A stretch of DNA of 64,000 bases. Source: an uncultured Prevotella sp. GTDB lineage: Bacteria > Bacteroidota > Bacteroidia > Bacteroidales > Bacteroidaceae. Of this stretch, positions 8,147 through 16,513 are shown piece by piece. How positions within the stretch are numbered: the stretch's first letter is position 1; each line of letters begins with the position of its first letter. The stretch is taken from positions 1 to 64,000 of the forward strand of contig ONDK01000002.1 of the NCBI GenBank assembly GCA_900316565.1. The letters run 5' to 3'. Both the position numbers and the translations under genes were made by a program. Under the pieces are notes generated by a model that searched no databases, was not told the DNA's origin, and saw only the letters and a program-made list of their open reading frames with translations.

Positions 8147-8557
8147 TTAATCCGTGGAGAGGCTGTCGGTGGAGGTCTTCTCCTTTATCTCCTGCATTAT
8201 CTGCCGGCGGCGAAGGGAAAAGTCCTTGCCGTTGGTCTCAACGTAGTCGAACAGTTGGAAGGCTTTGCCGAGCAGCATGTCACGGAGAGGAGCATTCTTG
8301 TATGACCCCTCAGCGTAGAGAAGTTCGGCAAGCATGTCGAGACGCTGTATGTGCTCATCGGGGCGGTACTGTTCCCCGGCATATTGGAGTATCTCCTTGA
8401 ACGACAGGTTACGCAGTACGTCGTAGCTGCCGACATACTGTCTGTATAGTTCCTTGAGGTCCTCGTCGCTCCGCTCATCGACTTTCTTCTCCAAGAAACG
8501 GCCCAGTGCGGCCATAAACTCTTCTATTATCCTTATAAAATAGTCTCTTTGCAACAT
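8147..8557 (-). CDS. Small conserved hypothetical protein
   Basis: 136 residues, predicted almost all helical, soluble, rich in Arg, Glu and Leu. It begins MLQRDYFIRIIEEFMAALGRFLEKK, which resembles the start of the DUF6483 family, though I hold that link loosely. No catalytic motif or signal peptide was seen. It sits between the helicase gene (39-base gap) and the MATE gene (11-base gap) on one strand, probably in one transcript. No function is assigned. Confidence 0.75.
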   Translation of the reverse strand: MLQRDYFIRIIEEFMAALGRFLEKKVDERSDEDLKELYRQYVGSYDVLRNLSFKEILQYAGEQYRPDEHIQRLDMLAELLYAEGSYKNAPLRDMLLGKAFQLFDYVETNGKDFSLRRRQIMQEIKEKTSTDSLSTD

Positions 8558-8596
8558 AGTTTTTTCAATAATTTCATGAATGGAACGACAGTCTGC

Positions 8597-10525
8597 CTAT
8601 GAGTTACTAAGTGATTTGACATAGTCGTACAACTTCTTATAGAACGGATGCCGGCAGAGCGTCGACGGGTCGCCGATGATTATCAGCTTCATACGGGCCC
8701 GCGTGATGGCGACATTCATACGTCTGAGGTCGCTGAGAAATCCGATCTGTCCCTCGTCGTTGGCCCGCACTAGACTGATGAGGATAACATCGCGCTCCTG
8801 TCCCTGGAAGCCGTCGACCGTGTTGACTGTTATCAGACTCCGATAGGGTTTGAAGAACTCGCGTTTTCGTATCAGCCGCTTCAGATATTGCACCTGCGCA
8901 CGGTAGGGAGAGATGATACCCACATCAATCTGCTCGTCGAGTATCCGCTGCTTGCCAATCTTCCGATAGTAAGCCTCAAGGGTTTGAAGGGTCAGCTCAG
9001 CCTCGTCCTTGTTTATCCTGCCGAACGACTCGCCGACGAACGTCTCTCGGTAGTGCTCGTCATCGTCCTCTCTGGTCTCGACCCACATCATCGGCACGTC
9101 GTAATCGAGTATTCCGCGGTACTTTATCTGCGGTGCGCTCTCCACCTGTCCGCCATAGAACCAGTCGGAGGAGAACCGCATTATCTCGTCGTTCATGCGG
9201 TATTGGACTTTCAGGAGTGTCACCACTTCAGGCTTGTTCTCCACAATCCGCTCCATAAGTGTCTTGCCGAGGCCCGCACGCTGAGCGGCAATGCTCTTCA
9301 CCGTAGGTGGCAGCTGGCAGTGGTCTCCGGCCAGGACGGCCCTTGTGCAGCGTTTTATCGGTATCCAGCAGGCTGCTTCCAGGGCCTGGGCAGCCTCATC
9401 GATAAACAGCGTCCCGAACTTCTGTCCTTCCATTATCCGGCTATTGGAGCCCACCAGGGTCGACGCTATGACGCGAGCCTGGCCGAAGAGCTCGCTGTTT
9501 ATGCGTATCTCCAGCTCCGTGGCACGTCCTTTCAGACGTTCCAGTTTCTGATGATAGCTCTCGGAGCCTCTCTTCCGTGATGCCCGCAGCTGTCGGATGG
9601 CCTTTCGGATAGCCCAGAGCTGTGGGTAGTCGGGATGCGCCTCAAACTTACGCTCATAGGTAAAGGCGAGCATTTTGTCGTTGACACGCGTCGGGTTGCC
9701 TATTCTCAGCACGTTGATGCCACGGTCCACGAGTTTCTCCGATATCCAGTCGACAGCCATATTGCTCTGCGCGCACACCAGCACCTGACTCTCCCGCATC
9801 AGCACCTCGTTGATGGCCTCCACAAGAGTTGTCGTCTTGCCCGTTCCTGGTGGTCCGTGGACGATGGCTACATCCTTTGCCCACAACACCTCGTTGACAG
9901 CTCGTTCCTGGGTTGGGTTCAACCACGGGAAGCGCATGGGCTCAAAGGAGTACCGCTGTGCTTTCTGACGTGAATAGAATAGGTCGCGGAGATATGCGAG
10001 ACGGTTTCCGCGCGCTTTCATCACACGGTCCAGGGCGTCGAACATCATCTTATAACTTGTCTCGTCGAACGACAGCTGGACACCGACGGGCAAGTCCGAC
10101 GACTGAAGGTCCAGTAAAGGAGCCGAGTCGGGGACGGTAATCACCATCCTGTTGCCGTCGACATAGGACACTGTTCCAGTGAAGTTGAAGTACTGGATGG
10201 AGGAAGCGCGAGAAGTGCCAGACGGCTGGTGAGAGGAAGGGGCTGCCGAGGGATTGTCCTTTACCTTGAAGAACATCACCGGCCGTCCGAACTCAAAGTT
10301 ATGCTCTATCTCCTCGTCGCCGGTCCGGAAGACCTCTATGGCCAGCTGATTCAGACTGTTGTAGAACCGCTTTCCGACACGCAGTGGAAACCAGGCATCG
10401 CCACGCTTCACCTTACGTGCCATGCCGACGGCCTCCGTCTGCTTGCGGAATGTCTCCTTCTCGGCATAGTATTCCATCTGAAGCAGAAGGCGCTGACGCT
10501 GTAATGACTGTAATGCTGTTTCCAT
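8597..10525 (-). CDS. UPF1/IGHMBP2-like superfamily 1 helicase
   Basis: A 642-residue ATP-dependent DNA or RNA helicase. An N-terminal beta-rich region (about 30-155) resembles the IGHMBP2 domain 1B. It is followed by Walker A GPPGTGKT at 224-231, Walker B as DEAA at 376-379, GDHCQLPP at 400-407, then LLKVQYRMN, VNTVDGFQGQERD and LRRMNVAITRAR for motifs IV to VI. The protein is cytoplasmic. The ATG at 10525 is preferred over an in-frame GTG six codons upstream. Bacterial members are often annotated as AAA or RecD-like helicases; their cellular role is not settled. Confidence 0.9.
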   Translation of the reverse strand: METALQSLQRQRLLLQMEYYAEKETFRKQTEAVGMARKVKRGDAWFPLRVGKRFYNSLNQLAIEVFRTGDEEIEHNFEFGRPVMFFKVKDNPSAAPSSHQPSGTSRASSIQYFNFTGTVSYVDGNRMVITVPDSAPLLDLQSSDLPVGVQLSFDETSYKMMFDALDRVMKARGNRLAYLRDLFYSRQKAQRYSFEPMRFPWLNPTQERAVNEVLWAKDVAIVHGPPGTGKTTTLVEAINEVLMRESQVLVCAQSNMAVDWISEKLVDRGINVLRIGNPTRVNDKMLAFTYERKFEAHPDYPQLWAIRKAIRQLRASRKRGSESYHQKLERLKGRATELEIRINSELFGQARVIASTLVGSNSRIMEGQKFGTLFIDEAAQALEAACWIPIKRCTRAVLAGDHCQLPPTVKSIAAQRAGLGKTLMERIVENKPEVVTLLKVQYRMNDEIMRFSSDWFYGGQVESAPQIKYRGILDYDVPMMWVETREDDDEHYRETFVGESFGRINKDEAELTLQTLEAYYRKIGKQRILDEQIDVGIISPYRAQVQYLKRLIRKREFFKPYRSLITVNTVDGFQGQERDVILISLVRANDEGQIGFLSDLRRMNVAITRARMKLIIIGDPSTLCRHPFYKKLYDYVKSLSNS

Positions 10526-10618
10526 CTTTTTGTCTTTCTTCACATAAATATCGCTCCATGAACCACTGAGGACCTATTTAGGAGTTCTAAGACATCGTTC
10601 TGAATGGCCATATAAGCC

Positions 10619-11788
10619 CTATTTAGAAGTCTTGTTTCCTTTGAGCCACTTATCCAGGAATGCGAGGCACTTCACCTGTACCTCCGGTCCACACCAATGG
10701 CTCATGTCCATGATTTCCGTCGAGAGGCGGTCGCCTATGCCCTGGCTGTCCCACACCTCATGCATCTCCTTGTAGGCTTTGTTGACCGATATGGGCGGGA
10801 AGAGATGGTCCTTGGCACCATTGATGAACATCATAGGCTTCGGGCATGCTATAGAAGCGATATGAGGGTAGTCCAGGTAGCGGCGGATACCGGGAATGAG
10901 GTTAGCCCATTCCTCATGTTTCTTCAGTCCGTATTCGGTGTTCACCTGATATTCCGTTGTCGTCATCCAGCAGACAGCCACTCCGCATTTCACCTTATCG
11001 GTCAAGGCGGAGAGCATCCAAGCCCTGTAAGCGCCCATGGAGAAGCCCATGCAGCCGAGACGTGTGGCGTCGACTTCCGGCAGTTGTGCCATGAAGTCGG
11101 CGGCATAGACATCCTCAAAGTCCATCCATGCGCTAAGATCGCGGCCCAGAAGCATGAAATTGCCGGCGACATACTTATACATATCGCCCTTGGAGCCGCC
11201 CTTCACGCCACGCTCTCCCCAGAAAGGTGCATCGGTGCAGAGCACCACGTAGCCGTGGCTTGCCAGATAGTCGCCGACATACTGTCCACCGTAGCAGCGC
11301 TGACACCATCCGTCGGCATCGCTCATCACGGAGTCGGCGACACCGAAGGGTCGTATCATCTTCTCCTTTCCTATGCTGAAATGTCCTCCGTGGTCGTGAA
11401 GCAGAAGCACAGAGGGGAACGGTCCCTTTCCGTCGGGCACCAGTTCGTATGCCGACACACGGGAGTAGCGCGTCAGGTTGAACTCCACCTTACGCGCAGT
11501 GTAGCCCTTCCGTTTCTCGGTAGCCACCACCCTCATGTCGCTGTGCTCCGCCGGACGTGGAGGCATAAGCATCTCCTCGCGCAACTTATTACGTGCCGCA
11601 CTGCGCCAGAGGCCAAACTCCTTGATATCGCTGCTGCCCCACGCCATAGGATAGGTCAGCTCACTCTGCAGAGAGTCGAGGAACACGGGAAAAGCACCGT
11701 CAAACAAATACTTCTCTGTCTGACCTTGAGCACCGGCAACGACAGAAACGCAGGCTACTAGTGATGAAATGATTAGTCTTTTAAGCAT
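10619..11788 (-). CDS. Secreted alpha/beta hydrolase (dienelactone hydrolase/acetyl-esterase-like)
   Basis: 389 residues with a signal peptide (MLKRLIISSLVACVSVVAGAQ). The alpha/beta hydrolase core is clear: LLLHDHGGHF forms the oxyanion region, GFSMGAYRAW carries the nucleophile Ser, FINGAKDHLF the acid Asp, and MSHWCG the His. It is likely a periplasmic or surface esterase acting on polysaccharide acyl groups or similar esters. Related Bacteroidetes proteins are annotated as abhydrolase_7 or acetylxylan-esterase-like, but the substrate is not evident and there are no glycan genes next to it. It is monocistronic by spacing. Confidence 0.82.
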   Translation of the reverse strand: MLKRLIISSLVACVSVVAGAQGQTEKYLFDGAFPVFLDSLQSELTYPMAWGSSDIKEFGLWRSAARNKLREEMLMPPRPAEHSDMRVVATEKRKGYTARKVEFNLTRYSRVSAYELVPDGKGPFPSVLLLHDHGGHFSIGKEKMIRPFGVADSVMSDADGWCQRCYGGQYVGDYLASHGYVVLCTDAPFWGERGVKGGSKGDMYKYVAGNFMLLGRDLSAWMDFEDVYAADFMAQLPEVDATRLGCMGFSMGAYRAWMLSALTDKVKCGVAVCWMTTTEYQVNTEYGLKKHEEWANLIPGIRRYLDYPHIASIACPKPMMFINGAKDHLFPPISVNKAYKEMHEVWDSQGIGDRLSTEIMDMSHWCGPEVQVKCLAFLDKWLKGNKTSK

Positions 11789-11908
11789 ATTCTTATAAAC
11801 ATATTGTGTTTAAATAGATTTCGTCGGGCCACAAACTTATCAAAATGAGGGCCTCGGTAAGAACGTCAAAGGAAGCACTCTCCTACTCCGAGATGCTTCC
11901 CTTTTCTT

Positions 11909-12469
11909 TTATTTCTTCTGCTTATGCAGCTCCGGTATCATCCTTCTGGCAAACTCCCAGACGACAATTCCACCCGTTATACTCACATTGAGCGAATGCT
12001 TAGTGCCAAACTGCGGTATCTCCAGACATCCGTCGCTCATGTCCACGACATCCTGGCGCACCCCTTTCACCTCATTGCCGAGGACGACGGCCACACCCTG
12101 CGCCGAAGACGGTATAGCGTCGGGCAAGTTCTGAAGCTTAACGCTATGCTCAACCTGCTCAATGCTCCACACAAAACATCCGTCGGCATGGAGCGCACGG
12201 ATACAATCGGCCGTATCCTCGTAGTACTCCCATGACACACTGTCCTCACCTCCGAGTGCCGTCTTATGTATCTCCGCACTCGGCGGCGTGGCCGTGATGC
12301 CACAGAGGCACACCTTGCCGACGCGGAAAGCATCACAGGTCCGGAACACACTGCCCACATTATAGGCCGAGCGGACATCATCCAGGACCACCGTCAGCGG
12401 TATCTTCTCCGAGGAGCGGAACTCATCGACCGTCAGCCGGTGCATTTCTATGGTCTTAAGCTTATGCAC
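11909..12469 (-). CDS. SpoU/TrmH-type RNA 2'-O-methyltransferase
   Basis: 186 residues of the SPOUT superfamily, transferring methyl from S-adenosylmethionine to a ribose 2'-OH in tRNA or rRNA. The three family motifs are seen in order: RSAYNVGSVFRTCDAF, VAVVLGNEVKGV, and LEIPQFGTKHSLNVSI. There is no extra substrate-recognition domain, so the target RNA cannot be told. Its first bases overlap the end of sufE by 8 nucleotides, suggesting coupled translation from the sufE message. Confidence 0.9.
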   Translation of the reverse strand: MHKLKTIEMHRLTVDEFRSSEKIPLTVVLDDVRSAYNVGSVFRTCDAFRVGKVCLCGITATPPSAEIHKTALGGEDSVSWEYYEDTADCIRALHADGCFVWSIEQVEHSVKLQNLPDAIPSSAQGVAVVLGNEVKGVRQDVVDMSDGCLEIPQFGTKHSLNVSITGGIVVWEFARRMIPELHKQKK

Positions 12470-12887
12470 CTTCCTTCGCCTTATAAGCTATTGCGTAGTT
12501 CTTTATCTGCTTCACCATGGCAAGGAGGCCGTTGGAGCGTGTCGGAGAGAGATGCTGGCGCAGGCCTATCTTGTCGATGAAGTACAAGTCGGCATCGAGG
12601 ATCTCCTGAGGAGTATGGTTGCTGAGCACTTGTATCAGCAAGGCGATGATGCCTTTGGTGATAAGCGCGTCGCTGTCGGCGGTGAACACTAGCTTACCGT
12701 CGACGTAGTCGCACTGCAGCCACACACGGCTCTGGCATCCATCGATAAGGTTTGAGTCGTTCTTGTACTTTGGGTCGAGCTCATCGAGGTCGTTGCCGAG
12801 ATCTATGAGCATCTGGTATTTGTCCATCCAATCGGTGAAGTCCTCAAATTCAGCTATGACCTCATCCTGTGCTTCATTTATTGTCAT
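12462..12887 (-). CDS. sufE: SufE family cysteine desulfuration protein
   Basis: 141 residues. SufE accepts persulfide sulfur from the cysteine desulfurase SufS and hands it to the SufBCD scaffold for Fe-S cluster building. The acceptor cysteine is Cys51 in the signature LIDGCQSRVW, and the HLSPTRSNGLLAM segment near the C-terminus is also typical. The length matches the family. The rest of the suf operon is not in this window. The methyltransferase gene begins inside its last codons. Confidence 0.93.
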   Translation of the reverse strand: MTINEAQDEVIAEFEDFTDWMDKYQMLIDLGNDLDELDPKYKNDSNLIDGCQSRVWLQCDYVDGKLVFTADSDALITKGIIALLIQVLSNHTPQEILDADLYFIDKIGLRQHLSPTRSNGLLAMVKQIKNYAIAYKAKEGA

Positions 12888-13047
12888 ATCTTATTCCCCA
12901 CCAAGCCTCTCCAAAGGAGAGGACTATCGGTAACCTAGGTAGGAGTAGGGTTATTAATGTTCTATGTATTATTCTATTACTTCGGGATTGTAACGGCACC
13001 GCGCCACACATTCAGCGGGCGGCAGCACATGCCGGACTGAAATCCCA

Positions 13048-14304
13048 TCAAAGGCTGTCGGAGACCTTCACGAGCTTGAAGACCTTATCGTTTGGCCGCA
13101 CCTTTCCAGCGACGGGCACGGAGACACGCACATGCTGCGGCGCATAGTCGACAGGGCCGTGGTCATCATGTATCTCACTGGCCGTAAGATACATCACCCC
13201 CGTGGTATTTCCCGTTATCAGCAGTTTGTCGCCGAGTTTGAAATCGGTGGCCTCCACGGCAATCTCCGCAACACTCAGACGACTGAAATACTTTGTAACC
13301 TTTCCCACGAGGACCTTCTTCTCCGTAGCCTGCGAGCCATAGCTCTTGCTCCACTCACCCATGGTCTGACCCTGATAGTAGCCGTCCCAGAAGCCACGGT
13401 TGAAGACAGTGGCAAGCCGCTTGTCCCATTCATCCTTCTTCTCTTCGGTGAATGTGCCGTTGAGGACGCTCTCGATGGCCTCCTTATAGCATTTGACAAC
13501 AGTGTAGACATACTCCGGACCTCGCGCACGGCCTTCTATCTTGAACACCCTGACACCGGCATCCATCATCCTGTCGATGAACCTTATGGTCTTCAAGTCC
13601 TTCGGGCTCATGATATACTTGTTGTCGATATCAAGCTGGTTGCCGGTCTCGTTGTCCGTAACAGTATATGAGCGGCGGCATATCTGCACACATTCTCCAC
13701 GGTTTGCAGAGCGGTTTGCGGCATGAAGACTCATATAGCACTTGCCGGAAACTGCCATGCAGAGTGCGCCGTGGCAGAACATCTCTATCCTCACCAGACC
13801 ACCCTTCGGTCCCCGGACATTCTCGTCGACAATCTCCTGGTGCAGCTTCTTGACCTGCGACATATTGAGCTCACGGGCCAGGACGCTCACATCGGCGAAA
13901 CGGCTGTAGAACTTCAGAGCCTCAATATTCGAAATATTGAGCTGCGTAGAGAGGTGCACCTCAAGACCAATGCTGTTGCAATAGGCCATGACAGCTACGT
14001 CGGAAGCTATTATCGCCGACACGCCGGCCTCCTTTGCAGCGTCAAGAATCTCACGCATGGTGGCCAGGTCGTCGTCATAAACTATCGTGTTGACCGTCAG
14101 ATACGACTTTATGCCGTGCTCACGGCACGTCGCCGCAATCTCCTTCAGGTCTGTTATATCGAAATGGTTCGCCGAGTGCGACCGCATGTTCAGCCGTCCC
14201 ACTCCGAAATATACGGAGTCGGCGCCGGCCTGTATTGCCGCCGCAAGCGATTCCCGTGAGCCCACGGGAGCCATTACCTCAAAATCTGACATCTTCTCAT
14301 TCAT
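13048..14304 (-). CDS. Peptidase U32 family protein (TrhP/YegQ-like)
   Basis: 418 residues. The TIM-barrel-like U32 core begins MAPVGSRESLAAAIQAGADSVYFG. The U32 cysteines are present in FCHGALCMAVSGKCYMS and RGECVQICRR, which in characterised relatives hold an Fe-S cluster. Despite the name, such proteins act in tRNA or rRNA hydroxylation (TrhP, RlhA), and this one resembles the TrhP side; that assignment is by family only. The start is the ATG at 14304, five bases after a -7 box, implying a leaderless message; 14292 is an alternative. Confidence 0.88.
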   Translation of the reverse strand: MNEKMSDFEVMAPVGSRESLAAAIQAGADSVYFGVGRLNMRSHSANHFDITDLKEIAATCREHGIKSYLTVNTIVYDDDLATMREILDAAKEAGVSAIIASDVAVMAYCNSIGLEVHLSTQLNISNIEALKFYSRFADVSVLARELNMSQVKKLHQEIVDENVRGPKGGLVRIEMFCHGALCMAVSGKCYMSLHAANRSANRGECVQICRRSYTVTDNETGNQLDIDNKYIMSPKDLKTIRFIDRMMDAGVRVFKIEGRARGPEYVYTVVKCYKEAIESVLNGTFTEEKKDEWDKRLATVFNRGFWDGYYQGQTMGEWSKSYGSQATEKKVLVGKVTKYFSRLSVAEIAVEATDFKLGDKLLITGNTTGVMYLTASEIHDDHGPVDYAPQHVRVSVPVAGKVRPNDKVFKLVKVSDSL

Positions 14305-14309
14305 GGCTG

Positions 14310-14317
14310 CAAAGGTA
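14310..14317 (-). promoter_or_regulatory. -7 element abutting the U32 gene start
   Basis: TACCTTTG on the minus strand ends five bases before the ATG at 14304. The -33 position reads TTTC, three of four consensus bases. Transcription would begin at or next to the start codon. Confidence 0.6.
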
Positions 14318-14458
14318 AGCATAATTATTCAGAATTGAAAATCGATAATTAATAATTAAGATTTACTATGATTTTATTCCGACCCGCACAATTTAAGAAA
14401 TCCCAATACCCGCAGACAATTAATCAGGAATAAGAAATTCCGAATCCAAAATAATGAT

Positions 14459-14466
14459 TACCTTTG
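14459..14466 (+). promoter_or_regulatory. -7 element abutting the C1 peptidase gene start
   Basis: TACCTTTG lies four bases before the ATG at 14471, again pointing to a leaderless or nearly leaderless transcript. No matching -33 TTTG was found at the usual distance. Confidence 0.55.
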
Positions 14467-14470
14467 CCGT

Positions 14471-15484
14471 ATGAAACAGACTATCATGCTTTTAGTAGTG
14501 CTCTTGCTCGTCTCCTGCGGTCAAAGCAAAGACGGGAAGACCACCGGCAGCCAGAGGATGACAACGGAGGTGCTGCTTAAAACCACACCCGTCAAGAACC
14601 AAGGACACAGCGAGCTGTGTTGGGACTATGCCATGCTGGCCACCATCGAAACCGAACATCTCATGCAGGGCGACTCCGTCAACCTCAGTCCCGACTACGT
14701 GGCGCGCCGGCTATTGGAGGAGGAAGGCAACAGACTCTTCCTCACCCACACAGGGAGAATAAGTCTCCGCGGCACAGCCCCCATGCTCATTCACCTCATA
14801 GAGACCTACGGCCTGACACACTACGATGCCTTCCATGGCAGCGACGATACCGACTATGATGTCATCTGCCGTAAGATATCGCCTCTAGCCCATGGCAGCC
14901 GCAGTCTGGAGGAGTTTCAGCAGGACCTGAGTGCTCTTCTCGACAACACCATCAACGCCATCACACCCCGCGTTTACATGTTCGGTGCCGTCTACACGCC
15001 CTTGGAGTTTGCCCACAGCGTATGCCGCGATGACGAGTACATGGCATACACCAGCTTCACACACCACCCCTTCGGCGAGGCCTTTCCGCTGGAGGTTCCC
15101 GACAACCGCTACTACGACAAATTCATGAATGTGCCCATCGACACGCTGATGAACATTATAATAAATAATGTAAGACACGGACATCCCGTCTGCTGGGAGG
15201 GCGACATCAGCGAGGAAGGTTTCTCCTTCGAGCGTGGCACGGCCGTTCTCGACAAGCCACTGGAAAAAGACGTTCAACAGGAACGGCAACGTGAGTTCGA
15301 GAGCCATAAGACCACCGACGACCACTGTATGGAGATCGTCGGCATAGCCCACGACGGCCGCGGCCGGAAATACTTCATCATGAAGAACAGCTGGGGCACC
15401 GGCAATCCCTATCATGGCTTCATGTACGTCAGCTTCGACTACGCACGGCTGAAGACCATCGGCATTGTAGCCAGGAGGCAATAG
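14471..15484 (+). CDS. C1 (papain/bleomycin hydrolase-like) cysteine peptidase lipoprotein
   Basis: 337 residues with a lipoprotein signal; the lipidated residue is Cys16 in LLLVSCGQ. The papain-type active site is readable: oxyanion Gln in TPVKNQGHSE, nucleophile Cys50 in ELCWDYA, His285 in DDHCMEIVG and Asn306 in MKNSWGTG. The layout follows bleomycin hydrolase/aminopeptidase C more than secreted papains. It should act at the cell envelope, trimming peptides. It is monocistronic, ending at a strong terminator shared with the convergent DUF3108 gene. Confidence 0.9.
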   Translation: MKQTIMLLVVLLLVSCGQSKDGKTTGSQRMTTEVLLKTTPVKNQGHSELCWDYAMLATIETEHLMQGDSVNLSPDYVARRLLEEEGNRLFLTHTGRISLRGTAPMLIHLIETYGLTHYDAFHGSDDTDYDVICRKISPLAHGSRSLEEFQQDLSALLDNTINAITPRVYMFGAVYTPLEFAHSVCRDDEYMAYTSFTHHPFGEAFPLEVPDNRYYDKFMNVPIDTLMNIIINNVRHGHPVCWEGDISEEGFSFERGTAVLDKPLEKDVQQERQREFESHKTTDDHCMEIVGIAHDGRGRKYFIMKNSWGTGNPYHGFMYVSFDYARLKTIGIVARRQ

Positions 15485-15500
15485 CCGCCGATCGAGAAAA

Positions 15501-15536
15501 AAGGCCTCCGGGGCGATTGTCCCGGAGGCCTTTTTC
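15501..15536. terminator. Bidirectional terminator
   Basis: A 12-bp stem, aaggcctccggg (15501-15512) with its complement (15521-15532), an 8-base loop, an A run on the left and a T run on the right. It serves the convergent genes ending at 15484 and 15542. Confidence 0.9.
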
Positions 15537-15541
15537 GTTTA

Positions 15542-16330
15542 TTACAATGGGTAACGGTTGCCGCGGATGCTGACAACCTTTGCCTTCGCCGAGCCGAACT
15601 TCAGGTTCAGGTCTATGAGTACCGGTATATGGTTGCGGTCATCGGTAACGTAGAAGGTAGCAATGCGCTTATAGCCTTTGTTCTCCCTCTCGAAGTAAGA
15701 GAGCTTAAGAGCACGGTACTTATGTCCGTTGTCGCCGTCTACCGTTGTCTTTCCCTGATACTGGATGTAAGCCGGAGCGGAGCCCTTTCCGTCCACAATG
15801 TTGAAAGCGACCTTTGAGCCCACTCTCCAGTTGGTCACACCCCACTGCCGCGCCCGCATGAATGCGTTGATCATATCGAACGAGTTGTTGAGAGAAATAT
15901 TCTTGTAGTGGTTCGAGCCGTCGCTCTTCCGGCGGCGCAACCGCATATTGCACCTGCCACCACTGAAGGAATAGCGCACCTCATCCAAATTTCTGCGGTC
16001 GCCCTCATGAGTGGACTTCGTGTAGTAGAGGGGAAGCATATTGGTAGTGGAATATGCCGTGAGGTTATCGCGGATAGTAAAGAACTTGTCAGCGCGTGCG
16101 TTTGTTGTCGCGGTAAGGCTCGCGCGGTAAGCATTCTGTCCCTGATAGCGGGTCTGGACTGTAGAATATGTAGCGTTGCCGGCCTTTATCCACACGAACT
16201 TCCAGTTGAAGTAGAGGTTATACGTAAGGATTTCACCACTACGGAAGGCGGTGTTGGTCATCGCCTGTGCCGAGGCACCCACCGAAACCATCGTCAGCAG
16301 TGCCAAAAGAAGTATCTTAAGCTTTTTCAT
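15542..16330 (-). CDS. DUF3108 domain protein, exported
   Basis: 262 residues: a signal peptide (MKKLKILLLALLTMVSVGASAQA) and then a single beta-rich DUF3108 domain starting at FRSGEILTYNLYFNWKFVWIKAG, the usual family opening. The rest is rich in Tyr, Arg and Lys. It probably sits in the periplasm or outer-membrane inner face. The family's biochemical function is not established. It converges on the C1 peptidase gene and shares a terminator; the next gene upstream (16514-18493) is 183 bases away, so linkage is unclear. Confidence 0.82.
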   Translation of the reverse strand: MKKLKILLLALLTMVSVGASAQAMTNTAFRSGEILTYNLYFNWKFVWIKAGNATYSTVQTRYQGQNAYRASLTATTNARADKFFTIRDNLTAYSTTNMLPLYYTKSTHEGDRRNLDEVRYSFSGGRCNMRLRRRKSDGSNHYKNISLNNSFDMINAFMRARQWGVTNWRVGSKVAFNIVDGKGSAPAYIQYQGKTTVDGDNGHKYRALKLSYFERENKGYKRIATFYVTDDRNHIPVLIDLNLKFGSAKAKVVSIRGNRYPL

Positions 16331-16513
16331 CTTTTTGTCTCTCTTTTAAGAAGCCTGTGTTTTATCTATTTAGTCTCTATTGAAATACCAGAGTCTTTTC
16401 AAATCTATCCTATTTGATTTTTTAATTTATTTTTCTTTAAATCCTAATCTATTTATTCGTTCCTATCACCTCGTGTAGCGCAGCGGAAGACCTTATGCCT
16501 ACCGGCAAGACCC

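Noticed and set aside
10697..11761. 354-codon open frame antisense to the alpha/beta hydrolase gene
   Set aside because: The opposite strand has a full catalytic triad and signal peptide; this frame is rich in His and Ala without any domain.
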